Shown in pieces: positions 40,181 through 52,055 of a DNA stretch of 64,000 bases (its first letter is position 1; every line of letters begins with the position of its first letter). Under the pieces are notes generated by a model that was given only the letters and a program-made list of their open reading frames with translations, was not told the DNA's origin and ran no database searches. The stretch is from Paractinoplanes tereljensis (GTDB taxonomy: Bacteria; Actinomycetota; Actinomycetes; Mycobacteriales; Micromonosporaceae). A program made the translations under genes and the position numbers. The stretch is taken from contig NZ_BOMY01000002.1 in the NCBI RefSeq assembly GCF_016862435.1, forward strand, positions 62,001 to 126,000, read 5' to 3'.

Positions 40181-42505
40181 TTAGCTGAGCTGGCGCAGCG
40201 AGGGTGCGCCAGGCTGGGCGGGTACGACCGTCGACTGCAGGCGGTGCACCGGGGCGGGCTGGCCGAACAGGTAACCCTGGCCGAGCGGGCAGCCCAGCTC
40301 GGCCAGACCGGCCGCCCGGGCCTCGGTCTCGATGCCCTCGGCGACCACGACGATGTCCAGCTCCGCGCAGATGGCCAGGACCGAGCGGCACAGTGCGCCG
40401 GCCCGCTCGGGGGCCACGTCCACATCGGTCAGCGTGGAGTCGAGCTTCACGATGTCGACCGGCAGGGAGTGCAGCTGGGCCAGGGCGTTGAAGCCGCTGC
40501 CGAAATCGTCGAGGGCGATCCGCGGGCCCAGCGCCCGCAGCCGGCTGGCGGCGGCCGCCGCCGACGGAAGGTCCTGGATGCGGTGGGTCTCGGTGATCTC
40601 GATGATCAGCCGGGACGGCGGCAGCGGGTGCCGGGCCAGGGCTGCCCGGACCGCCTCCTCCAGACCCGCCTGGCCCAACCGGGCCGCGGAGACATTGACG
40701 TGTACGTCGATCGGGCGGCCGTAAACCAGAGCGAGTGTCGCCGCGTCGGCACAGGCCTGGTCGAGCACGAAGTCGTCGATGGCAGCCACCTGCCCGGTCC
40801 GCTCGGCGACCGTGACGAACACGTCGGGGTGCACGGAACCACCGGCAGCCGGCAGGGTCCACCGGGCCAGCGCCTCGACCGCGACCGTGGCGCCGTCGGT
40901 CAGCCGGACGATCGGCTGGTAGTACACCTCGAAGCCGGCCGCCTCGGGCCGGCTGCCGGGCAGCAGCGCCTGGGCCAGCAGATGCGGCAGGTCGGCGTTG
41001 GGCGACCCGTCGGCGGTACCCGCGTACCGGGCCAGGGCGCCCTTGCCCCGGCGCTTGCTGGAGTACATCGCGGCGTCGGCCCGGCGCAGCAGGGCGTCCG
41101 CGGTCAGCGGCTCGCCCGGCTCGGGGGCCACCAGGCCGATGCTGGCGCCCACCCCGATCCGGTGGCCGTCGATGAAGAACGGCTCGCGCAGCGCGGCCAG
41201 GATGCGATGACCGGCCGGTTCGGCGTCGGCCGGGTGGTGGTCGAGCACCACCGCGAACTCGTCGCCGCCCAGCCGGGCCACCAGGTCGTCGGAGTCCACG
41301 CAGGCCTGCATGCGCTCGGCGATGGCGCGCAGCACCCGGTCGCCCATGGCGTGCCCGAAGCTGTCGTTGACCAGCTTGAAGTCGTCGAGGTCGGCGAAGA
41401 GCACGGCCAGCGGCTTGCCGCGGTGCCGGTGGGCGTCCAGGGCGAGCACCAGGCGCTCGCGGAACAGGGCGCGGTTGGCCAGGCCGGTCAGCGGATCGTG
41501 GTAGGCCTGATGGTGCAGCCGCTGCTGCCCCTCGGAGACCCGGTCGAGCAGCACCGTGTTGTCGACGATGGTGAACATCTGCCGGGCCACCACCAAACCC
41601 AGACCGAGCCAGCCCAGGTACGCCTCGAACGGCGACAACGGATGCCCGGCGCCGGTGTTGATGGCGATCACCACGCCGGTGGCGGTGACCGGGACGTACG
41701 GCAGCAGCAGGTGCAGCCAGTCCCGTTCCGAGCCGGTCGGCTGCGGTTCGTCGACGGCGGGCGGCCGGGAGACCGCGGCCAGCGCCACGAAGCCGCAGCC
41801 GATCAGGTAACCGGCGGACTGCAGCGGGGACGGCGGGCCGTCGCCGAGGTAGATCAGGCGGAGGGTGTCGCTGATCCCGAAACCGAGGATGGCCACGCCG
41901 GCCAGCTGCAGCGGCTGGCGGCCGGCCCGGGAGCCGGGCCGGGTGGCGAGCAGCAGCACCACCATGGTGAGCAGGAGCAGGTCGGCAATCGCGTACGCCG
42001 CGGCCATGCCGATCGCGCCGGGGGTCTGGCCGGCCCAGTTCATCACCCGGTCGGGGACCGCCGACCAGGCCAGGGCCACCAGCGAGCCACAGATCAGCAC
42101 GCTGTCGATGAGCAGCGCGACCTGGTCGCGGCGCGGTGAGGTGGGCATCGGGCGCGGCCGGCTGTAGGGAACGTTGAGCAGCCCGAACAGCATGAAGGCG
42201 GGCAGCACCAGGAAGCCCACGTCGGCGACCGTGGTGGTCGTCCAGCCGGGCTCGGCCACGTCCCGGACGACCCACCAGATGCGCATCAGCGCCCATCCGG
42301 CCAGGCCGATCCCGGCGAGTAGCCGCCATCGACGCTGCACACCCGTACGCCGGTTCGCGGCCGCAAGGCAGATGCACGCGGCGGCCACCCCCGCCACCGC
42401 CTGCGCCGCGTCGTCGTAGAGCCGCGACCCCCGCGGCCCGACGAGTTCGCCCACCGCGACCGAACCCAGAACGAGTGTCAGCGTGACGAAAAGTCGCGCT
42501 GTCAT
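40181..42505 (-). CDS. Membrane GGDEF-EAL cyclic-di-GMP protein
   Basis: A 774-residue protein. Residues 1-310 hold about eight to nine membrane helices. The GGDEF domain (about 335-490) has FADLDDFKLVNDSFGHAMGD and an intact LVARLGGDEFAVVLD; no RxxD inhibitory site is seen. The EAL domain (about 515-760) keeps VEALARW, the Asn in VNVSAARL, IIEITETH, ALDDFGSGF, VKLD, VAEGIET and GQGYLFGQP. Both active sites look intact, so it may both make and degrade c-di-GMP. ATG 42505. Likely a sensor for development or surface behaviour. Confidence 0.93.
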   Translation of the reverse strand: MTARLFVTLTLVLGSVAVGELVGPRGSRLYDDAAQAVAGVAAACICLAAANRRTGVQRRWRLLAGIGLAGWALMRIWWVVRDVAEPGWTTTTVADVGFLVLPAFMLFGLLNVPYSRPRPMPTSPRRDQVALLIDSVLICGSLVALAWSAVPDRVMNWAGQTPGAIGMAAAYAIADLLLLTMVVLLLATRPGSRAGRQPLQLAGVAILGFGISDTLRLIYLGDGPPSPLQSAGYLIGCGFVALAAVSRPPAVDEPQPTGSERDWLHLLLPYVPVTATGVVIAINTGAGHPLSPFEAYLGWLGLGLVVARQMFTIVDNTVLLDRVSEGQQRLHHQAYHDPLTGLANRALFRERLVLALDAHRHRGKPLAVLFADLDDFKLVNDSFGHAMGDRVLRAIAERMQACVDSDDLVARLGGDEFAVVLDHHPADAEPAGHRILAALREPFFIDGHRIGVGASIGLVAPEPGEPLTADALLRRADAAMYSSKRRGKGALARYAGTADGSPNADLPHLLAQALLPGSRPEAAGFEVYYQPIVRLTDGATVAVEALARWTLPAAGGSVHPDVFVTVAERTGQVAAIDDFVLDQACADAATLALVYGRPIDVHVNVSAARLGQAGLEEAVRAALARHPLPPSRLIIEITETHRIQDLPSAAAAASRLRALGPRIALDDFGSGFNALAQLHSLPVDIVKLDSTLTDVDVAPERAGALCRSVLAICAELDIVVVAEGIETEARAAGLAELGCPLGQGYLFGQPAPVHRLQSTVVPAQPGAPSLRQLS

Positions 42506-42587
42506 CCATCAACTCCCGATTGAGCCGCAGGCCCCCTGATCCGCGACCGGAGTAAGGTACCGCAGCTAAACCCGGGTGACGACTGCC

Positions 42588-43310
42588 TCAGTCCACCGGT
42601 GTCAGATCGGCGACAATCACCGTGATGTTGTCCGGGCCGCCGCCGCGCAGGGCGAGGTCGACGAGCCGTTCGGCGCAGGACTTCGCGTCGGAGGCGGCGA
42701 GCATCTCCTGCTCGATGGTCTCGTTGCTGACCACCGCGGTGAGGCCGTCGCTGCACAGCAGCCAGCGGTCGCCGGCCTCCGGCTCGACGATCACGTAGGC
42801 GGGGCTGACCGGTTCGCCCTGCAGGACCCGGGTGACGACCGAGCGGCGCGGGTGCCCGGCCGCCTCGTCCGGGCGGATCAGGCCCTGGTCGACAAGCATC
42901 TGGACGTACGTGTCGTCCTTGGTGAGCTGGTTGAGCCGGCCGTCGCGCACCAGGTAGGCCCGGGAGTCACCGACGTGCGCCATGGCGGCGCGGGTGCCGG
43001 AGAAGATGACCGCGGTGAGCGTGGTGCCCATGCCCTGCAGCTCGGGGTCGGCCACGACTTGCTCGGCGATCCGGCCGTTCGCCGCCTCGAGCGCCTTGTG
43101 CAACGCGTCCATCTGGTGCTCGTTGTCGATGGGCACGTCGAGCACGCTCATCGCCTCGATGGCAACGCGGCTGGCGAGATCACCGGCGGCCATACCGCCC
43201 ATCCCGTCGGCGACGACGAGCAGGTTGTCACCGGCGTAGTGACTGTCCTCGTTGTTGCTGCGGACATGTCCTTGATCGGTGATCGCTGCCCACCTCAGGT
43301 GCAAGGTCAT
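42588..43310 (-). CDS. PP2C-family serine/threonine phosphatase
   Basis: The 240-residue protein is a soluble PPM phosphatase similar in core to PstP: SNNEDSHYAGDNLLVVADGMGGMAAGD, with metal-binding aspartates, GMGTTLTAVIFSG, MAHVGDSRAYLVRDG, WLLCSDGLTAVVS and GGPDNITVIVADL. No membrane tail is present, so it acts in the cytoplasm. It lies downstream of a membrane protein and an anchored substrate-binding protein on the same strand, suggesting it reverses a kinase signal linked to that sensor. No kinase gene is in the window. Confidence 0.92.
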   Translation of the reverse strand: MTLHLRWAAITDQGHVRSNNEDSHYAGDNLLVVADGMGGMAAGDLASRVAIEAMSVLDVPIDNEHQMDALHKALEAANGRIAEQVVADPELQGMGTTLTAVIFSGTRAAMAHVGDSRAYLVRDGRLNQLTKDDTYVQMLVDQGLIRPDEAAGHPRRSVVTRVLQGEPVSPAYVIVEPEAGDRWLLCSDGLTAVVSNETIEQEMLAASDAKSCAERLVDLALRGGGPDNITVIVADLTPVD

Positions 43311-43402
43311 GGCGGGTAGCTTCCCAGATCACCGCCACCCTGTCTGCACGTGGGCGGCGGCGCGTCGCCGAAAAGCGCGGCGAACCCGGTTCAAAAGGCG
43401 CG

Positions 43403-44425
43403 TCAGCTGGGATTAAGGGGCCGGCCCAGGCATCGCGGGTCGACCGCGTTGTCACGGTGGGTAGGCGCTATCCACGACAGGGCGGACTCCTCGACCCGCC
43501 AGCCGCGGACCGCGACGACGCTGTCCGGCGGTCGTACCGGCTCGGGACACAACGTTTTCGACCGTACCTGGTCGTTCGGGATGAAAAGGACGGCACCGTC
43601 GCCCTGCAGCATGGTGGTCGAGGTGTCGTCGACCGAGATCAGCTGCCCCCGGACCACGTGGCTGGCACCGTCGGCCGGGCCGACCTCGATGGCGCTGTTG
43701 GGCAGCACCGGGGCCCGCAGGAAGATGACGCCGATGGCGAGCGGGGCGACCAGGGCGGCGGCGACGGCCGGCCAGTGCGTGACCAGCCGGGCCGACCAGC
43801 GCGGCACCGGGCCGGTGAGCAGCGGCCCGAGCAGCGGCGGCACGCCGAGCATCAGCGCGGTGGTGGTCTCGCCGGCGCGCAGCGCGGTGACGATGCCCGG
43901 CCACACGAAGATCAGCACCAGCGCGCCGGTGAGGACCGGAACGCCCACGGTGATCCACAGCATGACCCAGCGCTCGGTGCGGAAGCGCAGGGACGCGGTG
44001 ACGCCGAGGATCGAGACGATAAGCATGCCGAGGGTCGGCAGCAGGCGCAGCTGCCAGGTGAAGGCGGCCATCATGGTGGCGAGCATGACCACCCAGTCGG
44101 GCATCCGCAGCGCGGTGACGGCCAGCAGCGAGCGGCCGGCGTTGTCCGGCTCGCTGACCAGCAGGATGCCGCCGAGGGCGCGCAGCACCAGGATGGCGGC
44201 CGGCACGGTCCAGATCAGCGTGATGAACAGCGCGCTGATCATGCCGAGCGGGCTGATGTACTGCACCAGCAGCAGCATCGTCGGCAGGTCCTGACGGCTC
44301 AAATACCACAACCGGAGCACGAGCAGCACCAGCGGGAACGCCGGCAGCACGGTGAGCAGCCAGTTGAGCTGCGCCCGGCGGCGCCGGGGCGGGATCGGCC
44401 CGCCCTTGACGTAGATGTCCGTCAC
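43403..44425 (-). CDS. Polytopic membrane protein paired with a solute-binding protein
   Basis: The 340-residue protein has about seven membrane helices (residues 25-250) and a C-terminal beta-rich domain of about 80 residues (GQLISVDDTSTTMLQGDGAV, LFIPNDQVRSKTLCPEPV). It lacks ABC-permease EAA motifs. GTG 44425 overlaps the stop of the solute-binding gene (GTGA), so the two are made together. Position recalls mycobacterial GlnX, which passes amino-acid signals from GlnH to PknG, but sequence identity with GlnX was not established; this is analogy. Confidence 0.65.
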   Translation of the reverse strand: MTDIYVKGGPIPPRRRRAQLNWLLTVLPAFPLVLLVLRLWYLSRQDLPTMLLLVQYISPLGMISALFITLIWTVPAAILVLRALGGILLVSEPDNAGRSLLAVTALRMPDWVVMLATMMAAFTWQLRLLPTLGMLIVSILGVTASLRFRTERWVMLWITVGVPVLTGALVLIFVWPGIVTALRAGETTTALMLGVPPLLGPLLTGPVPRWSARLVTHWPAVAAALVAPLAIGVIFLRAPVLPNSAIEVGPADGASHVVRGQLISVDDTSTTMLQGDGAVLFIPNDQVRSKTLCPEPVRPPDSVVAVRGWRVEESALSWIAPTHRDNAVDPRCLGRPLNPS

Positions 44426-45519
44426 GGGAACACGCCATCCCACGGAAGGTCCCGAATATCCGGCTTGTCGACATTGGGCTGAAGATCAACCGCGATGGGC
44501 GTACGCCCGTTCTGCTCGACCTCGGTCTGGAGGTTGGCCTGGAACGCCTTCTCCCAGCGGTCGTCCTTGGGGTCCTTCAGCGAGCGGTAGAGCGTGAGGT
44601 CGACCAGCTTCTTCAGGGCCGGGTTCTCACCCACGTTCACGCCCCAGGCCTCGGTGACGTCGAGGCCGAGGTCCCAGTGATCGAACTCGTCCGGGTAGCG
44701 GTCCTTGTAACCGGCCAGGATCGCCGCGTCCGTGGTGACCGCCTCGACCTTGTGGTCGCGCAGATCGGTCACGCACTCGCTGACCACGTTCTTGCTGCGG
44801 ACGATCACGCCGGCCTGCTCGGGCGCGGTGAGGCTGGTCGAGGCGGACAGCGAGCACGCCTGCTTGCCCTTCAGGTCCTCGAACCGGGAGACGGCGGAGT
44901 GGCCCTTGAGCGTGAGCACCGACTGCTCGGTGTAGAGGTACGGCGCGGAGAAGGTCACCCCGGCCATGTCCTCCCGCCTCGGGGTGATGCTGTAGCTGGC
45001 GATCACCAGCTTGACCGGCACCCGCTTCCCGTCGGTGTCGTAGGCCTGCATGCGGGCCCGGTCCTCGCTCTGGATGCCGTAGAACTTGACCTCCGAGCGC
45101 CGGAACCCGAGGTCCTCGGCGATCATGTAGGCGACGTCGACGTCGAAGCCGCTCCAGATCTTCTTGCCCTTGTCGTAGTACGCGACCCCGGGCTGGTCGT
45201 CCTTGACCCCGACGGTGAGCACCGCCCAGGTGTCCACGCCGGACTGCGCACGCAGCTGGGCCACCGACGGCGGCCCGCCCACGAACACCTTCACCATGGC
45301 CAGGCCGAGCGTCAGAACGAGCGCGAGGCCGAGCGCGGCCAGCCGGAACGCGGCCAGGTTGAAACGCGGCCGCGGGTCGGCGAGCGGTTCCGGGTCGGGC
45401 GGGGGCAACCGGCGGTCGGCCGCCTCCCGCTCGGCGATGTCCTGCACGGCGATGTCTTCCGCGGTGCCGTCCGGTCCCGGCATGCGCCGCTTCAACGGCC
45501 ACGCGAAGCGCTCGGTCAT
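44422..45519 (-). CDS. Membrane-anchored amino-acid-type solute-binding protein
   Basis: A 365-residue protein. A cytoplasmic, charged N-terminus of about 55 residues is followed by one helix (LAALGLALVLTLGLAMVKVF) and an SBP_bac_3 domain: WAVLTVGVKDDQPGVAYYD, WSGFDVDVAYMIAEDLGF, KLVIASYSITPRREDMAGV, FSAPYLYTEQSVL and VEAVTTDAAILAGY. Anchoring by a transmembrane helix with a cytoplasmic arm, not a lipobox, and no ABC partners nearby suggest sensing rather than uptake. It overlaps the membrane protein gene by 4 bp. A GlnH-like receptor for Asp/Glu-type ligands is inferred. Confidence 0.8.
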   Translation of the reverse strand: MTERFAWPLKRRMPGPDGTAEDIAVQDIAEREAADRRLPPPDPEPLADPRPRFNLAAFRLAALGLALVLTLGLAMVKVFVGGPPSVAQLRAQSGVDTWAVLTVGVKDDQPGVAYYDKGKKIWSGFDVDVAYMIAEDLGFRRSEVKFYGIQSEDRARMQAYDTDGKRVPVKLVIASYSITPRREDMAGVTFSAPYLYTEQSVLTLKGHSAVSRFEDLKGKQACSLSASTSLTAPEQAGVIVRSKNVVSECVTDLRDHKVEAVTTDAAILAGYKDRYPDEFDHWDLGLDVTEAWGVNVGENPALKKLVDLTLYRSLKDPKDDRWEKAFQANLQTEVEQNGRTPIAVDLQPNVDKPDIRDLPWDGVFP

Positions 45520-45542
45520 TGGCCCATGGTGCCGTACCGGCA

Positions 45543-47276
45543 CTACCGCGTGGTTACCACCACCGCACTCTCGGGCGGCAGCTCCACCCGATCGCGTTGC
45601 AGCACTACCCCGGGCTCGGTGGCAAGGAGTACCTTGCTCGGCACCGAGCGCAGGCTGACGGTCTGCGGCACCGGCGCCAGGTTGGCGGCGACCAGGCAGT
45701 TGCCGCGTCTGATCACGACATGCTGGTCGCCGTGCCAGACCTCGACCTTGGACAGCCACGGGTCGGACAGGCCGGGCTGGGTGCGCCGCAGCGCGATGAG
45801 CCGCTTGTAGAGATCGAGGATCTCGGCGTGGCCCGGCTTGGCCGGCTCCTCCCAGTCGAGTTTGGACCGCTGGAAGGTCGCCGGGTCCTGCGGGTCGGGC
45901 ACCTCGGCCTCGGCCCAGCCGTGCGAGGCGAACTCACGCCGCCGGCCGGTGCGGACCGCGTCGGCCAACTCCGGCTCGGGGTGGCTGGTGAAGAACTGCC
46001 ACGGACTGCTGGCGGCCCACTCCTCGCCCATGAACAGCATCGGGGTGAACGGCCCGGTCAGCAGCAGGGTCGCGCCGACCTTGAGCAGGCCGGGCGAGAG
46101 CAGCGCGGAGAGCCGGTCGCCGACCGCCCGGTTGCCGATCTGATCATGGTTTTGCAGGAACGCCACGAACCGGTGGCCCGGCGTGGACAGCCGGTTGACC
46201 GGCCGGCCGTGGTGCCGTTGCCGGAAGCTGGACCAGGTGCCGGCGTGGAAGAACGCGCCTTCCAGGACGCTCTGCAGGCAGTCCAGCGAGCCGAAGTCGC
46301 CGTAGTAGCCCTGCCGCTCCCCGGTGAGCAGGGTGTGCAGGGCGTGGTGCACGTCGTCGTCCCACTGGGCCTGCAGGCCGAAGCCGCCGGCCTCGCGCGG
46401 TGTGATCAGCCGGGGGTCGTTGAGGTCGGACTCGGCGATCAGCGAGAGCGGCCGGCCCAGCTGCGCCGACAGCGTCTCCACCTCGACCGCGAGCTGCTCG
46501 AGCAGGTTGGTCGCGGAGTGGTCGGTGAGTGCGTGCACGGCGTCCAGTCGCAGCGCGTCGACGTGGTAGTCACGCAGCCACATCAGCACGTTGTCGGCGA
46601 TGTAGCGGCGCACCTCGTCGGAGCGCGGGCCGTCCAGGTTGACCGAGTCGCCCCACGGGTTGGTGCCGTGCGCGGCCAGGTAGGGGGCGAACATCGGGGC
46701 GTACGCGCCGCTGGGCCCGAAGTGGTTGTAGACCACGTCCAGCACCACGCCCAGGCCGCGCGCGTGACAGGCGTCGACCAGGCGCTTCAAGCCGTCGGGG
46801 CCGCCGTAGGCCGCGTGCGGGGCGTACCAGCAGACGCCGTCGTAGCCCCAGTTGTACTCACCGTTGAAGGCGTTGACCGGCAGCAGTTCGACCAGGTCGA
46901 CGCCGAGGTCGACGAGGTAGTCGAGCCGCTCGACGGCCGCGTCGAAGGTGCCCGCCGGGGTGAACGTGCCGACGTGCAACTCGTAGAGCACCGCGCCGGG
47001 CAGCTGGCGGCCCGTCCAGGTCTGGTCGGTCCAGGTGAAGGCGGACTGGTCGTAGACCCGGCTGGGGCCGTGCACGCCGTCCGGCTGCCACGGCGAGCGC
47101 GGATCGGGCAGCGGCGCCTGGACGTCCGGCAAAACGTACGCGTAGTCGCTGCCGGGGCCGGCCGCCGGCACGTCGAGGCGCCACCAGCCGTCGTCGCCGC
47201 GTTCCATTTCGCGGTCCTCCCCCGCCACCCGCAACTTGACCGTCTTCTCGGGGACCCAGACTTCGAAGAGCGTCAT
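45543..47276 (-). CDS. treZ: Malto-oligosyltrehalose trehalohydrolase
   Basis: The 577-residue GH13 enzyme has an N-terminal CBM48-like domain (to about 100), catalytic barrel motifs VVLDVVYNHFGPSG, ALRLDAVHAL (nucleophile D), LIAESDLNDPRL (acid/base E) and FLQNHDQIGNR (D), and a C-terminal beta domain. It releases free trehalose from maltooligosyl-trehalose. It is last in treX-treY-treZ; its ATG overlaps the treY stop (ATGA). Confidence 0.95.
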   Translation of the reverse strand: MTLFEVWVPEKTVKLRVAGEDREMERGDDGWWRLDVPAAGPGSDYAYVLPDVQAPLPDPRSPWQPDGVHGPSRVYDQSAFTWTDQTWTGRQLPGAVLYELHVGTFTPAGTFDAAVERLDYLVDLGVDLVELLPVNAFNGEYNWGYDGVCWYAPHAAYGGPDGLKRLVDACHARGLGVVLDVVYNHFGPSGAYAPMFAPYLAAHGTNPWGDSVNLDGPRSDEVRRYIADNVLMWLRDYHVDALRLDAVHALTDHSATNLLEQLAVEVETLSAQLGRPLSLIAESDLNDPRLITPREAGGFGLQAQWDDDVHHALHTLLTGERQGYYGDFGSLDCLQSVLEGAFFHAGTWSSFRQRHHGRPVNRLSTPGHRFVAFLQNHDQIGNRAVGDRLSALLSPGLLKVGATLLLTGPFTPMLFMGEEWAASSPWQFFTSHPEPELADAVRTGRRREFASHGWAEAEVPDPQDPATFQRSKLDWEEPAKPGHAEILDLYKRLIALRRTQPGLSDPWLSKVEVWHGDQHVVIRRGNCLVAANLAPVPQTVSLRSVPSKVLLATEPGVVLQRDRVELPPESAVVVTTR

Positions 47277-49542
47277 TGTTCTTTCACCAGGAGTGCGACG
47301 GGATAGGTGCGCAGCAGTTCGGCCACCGACAAACGGTTCCCGCCATAGCTCGTGTTGGTGAAGACTTCCGTCCAGCTGTGGCCGTCGAGTGACAGCGAAG
47401 TGTCGCCCCAGCCGCCATGGCGTGACAAACCCACGGGCAGCCGGGTGGCCACCGTCACCACGCCGCCGCGGTCGAAGGCGAGGGCGTGCTCGCCGCAGCG
47501 CCCCTCGGCCCAGACCGGGCGGTAACCGGTGAACAGTTCCGGACGCTGCCGGCGCAACCGCAGGGCGCGGCTGGTGACCAGCAACTTGGCCGCGCCGCTC
47601 TCGTCGACCTCGGGGAGCCAGCCGTCGTCGAGGCGGGCCAGCAGCTCGCGGCGGGCCGCGAAGTCGACCGGCCGGCGGTTGTCCGGGTCGACAAGCGAGA
47701 GGTCCCACAGCTCGCTGCCCTGGTAGACGTCGGGGACGCCGGGCATGGTGAGCTGCACGACCTTCTGCCCGAGCGAGTTGGACCAGCCGGGCCGGGTGAT
47801 CGACGCGGCGAAGTCGGTGATCTCCCGGTTCAGCGCGGGGTCGTCGTAGATCTGGTCGACCATCTCGCGCAGCCGCGACTCGAAACGCTCGTCGGGCTGG
47901 TGCCAGCTGGTCGCGGTCGCCGCCTCCCGGGCGCTCTTCACGGCGTACGCCTGGAGCCTCTCCCGGGAGATCGGCCAGGCACCCACCGCGGCCTGCCAGA
48001 TCAGATGGGCCAGCGCCGGTTCCGGGAGCGGAGCGATCCGGACCCACCGGCGGACCACCTCGGTCCAGTCCCCGGGCACCTCGGCGAGCACCGCGAGCCG
48101 CGCCCGGACGTCCTCGCTGCGCTTGGTGTCGTGGGTCGAGAGGCTGGTCATCGCGTCCGGCCAGTCGCGGCGGCGCTGCTCGGTGACGTCGTGGAACTCG
48201 TCGGGGCTGACCCCGAACTTGGCCGGGTCGTTGCCGACCTCGTTGCGGGCGGTGAAGCGGGTCCAGCGGTAGAACGACGCGTCCTCGACACCCTTGGCCA
48301 TCAGCGCGCCGGTGTACTGCTGGAACCGCACGGCCAGCTCGTCGGCGGGGTTGCGCAGCCGGGCGGTGAGCTGGTCGAGCACCCCGATCAGCTGCGGCCG
48401 GCGGCGGCCGGCCTCGGCCCGCGCCTTGGCCAGGTGCCGGGAACCGAACGGCAGGTAGGAGCGGTAGACCGGGAAACAGGCGGCCAGTTCGGCCAGGGCC
48501 TTCGGGGCGGCTTCGATCTCCGGTACGAGGCGGGCGAGCCGGCCGAGCTCGGCCGCCAGGTGCGTGGTGGCGATCGCGAGTTTCGCCTCGTGCACCTGGT
48601 CCTGCCAGGAGGTCTCACCGCCGGTGAGGTGGTGCTGGAGGGTGTCGAAGAACGCCTCGGTGGACGGGTCGACGAAGACCCCGCAGACCTCGGCGAGCGT
48701 GTCGTAGCCGGTGGTGCCGGCGACCGGCCAGGGCGGCAGCTCCTCACCCGGCTCGAGGATCTTCTCGACCACGATCCAGGCGCCGGGGGCGGCGTCGCGG
48801 AGCCGGTCGAAGTAGCCGCCGGGGTCGCGCAGGCCGTCCGGGTGGTCGACCCGGATGCCGTCGGCAATGCCCTCGGCGATCCAGCGGAGGATCTCGGCGT
48901 GCGTGGCGGCGAACACGGCCGGGTCCTCGACCCGCAGGCCGGCCAGGTCGGTGATGGTGAAGAAGCGGCGGTAGTTGAGCTCGCGGTCGCCGCGGGTCCA
49001 GTCGGCCAGCTCGTAGTGCTGCCGGTCGTGGACCTCGCGGGGCGTGCCGTCGCCGGTGCCGTCCGCGATCGGGAAGCGCTTGTCGTAGTAGCGCAGCTCC
49101 CCGTCCTCGATGCGCAGCTGGTCGAGCTCCTCCGGCGTACTCCCCAGGACCGGAAGGAGCAGGCGGCCGCGCGACCAATCGATGTCGTAGAAATCGGAGA
49201 ATTCCGATTTCTGCCCGTGCTTCAGCACGTCCCACCACGTCGGGTTGAGCGGCGGAACCGCCACCCCGGCGTGGTTGGGGACGATGTCGACCACGAGGCC
49301 GAGGCCGGCTGCTTTCAATGCGGCCGACAAATCGGTCAAAGCGGCAGCGCCACCGAGCTCGGGATTCACCGCGCGGTGATCGACGACGTCGTAGCCGTGC
49401 TGGGAACCAGGAGTCGCGGTCAGGATCGGCGCCGTGTAGAGGTGCGACACCCCTAGATCGGCCAGGTAGTCAGCGAGTTCGGCGGCGGCGGACAACGGAA
49501 AATCGGGTCGGACCTGGACTCGATAGGTTCCGGATGGGGACA

Positions 49543-49543
<1 letters not shown>
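47273..49543 (-). CDS. treY: Malto-oligosyltrehalose synthase
   Basis: The 756-residue protein opens SPSGTYRVQVRPDFPLSAA and has TreY hallmarks: YLADLGVSHLYTAPILTATP, VVDIVPNHAGV, GIRVDHPDGLRDPGGYF (nucleophile D), WIVVEKILEPGE (E) and LSTHDTKRSEDVRARL (D). It turns the reducing end of maltodextrin into an alpha,alpha-1,1 linkage. ATG 49543 overlaps the glgX/treX stop by one base (TGATG). Co-expression with debranching enzyme and TreZ defines the TreXYZ trehalose route. Confidence 0.96.
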
Positions 49544-51654
<2,111 letters not shown>

Positions 51655-52055
51655 TTCGTGCTCCCACCCCTCGACCGTCGGTGCACTACGGCCGCACCGT
51701 GGCGAGCGGTGTGTGCCCGCCGCCCCGCCGGTCTAATCCTGTGCGCCCGCGTCAGCGGTCATTCTCACCGATGGGGCTGACAACTTCCGCACGACTGTCC
51801 GGTTGCCCGCAGATCCGCTCGCTCGGGGTGGGCCGATCGGCCGAGCCGTAGCATCCGCCGCCCGCCCCGCGGCGTCATTCACAAAATACTGACCAGTTAT
51901 CCGAACAATGACCGAACGGTCGGCCTCATAAATCTTTCGAATAGCCAGTATATCCATTTTCCAACAACGGCTTTCACCTGCGAAAAGTACGTTACTTGCG
52001 GCTTGCCGATTCCATTATGTAAGTCTTTTTCGGCTATTCGCAGGAGGAAAAGAAA
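51655..52055. promoter_or_regulatory. 401-bp divergent control region between treX and the DUF4360 gene
   Basis: The treX-proximal half (51655-51860) is GC-rich with no clear signal. From about 51880 the DNA becomes AT-rich. It holds a GACCG-AA-CGGTC palindrome (51910-51921), a perfect long-distance inverted repeat CGAATAGCC (51938-51946) / GGCTATTCG (52032-52040), and a small AAGTA-CGT-TACTT hairpin (51985-51997). The right arm of the long repeat ends 2 nt before the AGGAGG ribosome site of the DUF4360 gene, so a folded leader could control translation (inference). Confidence 0.5.

Noticed and set aside
39105..42512. A 1135-codon minus-strand open frame
   Set aside because: Only its last 334 codons (CDF transporter) are real; the rest is antisense-like, arginine/proline-rich frame shadow of the GGDEF-EAL gene.
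51910..51921. GACCGAACGGTC as a TetR operator for treX
   Set aside because: It fits a TetR-like half-site pattern, but it lies about 256 bp from treX, no TetR gene is near, and a 12-bp palindrome alone is weak evidence.
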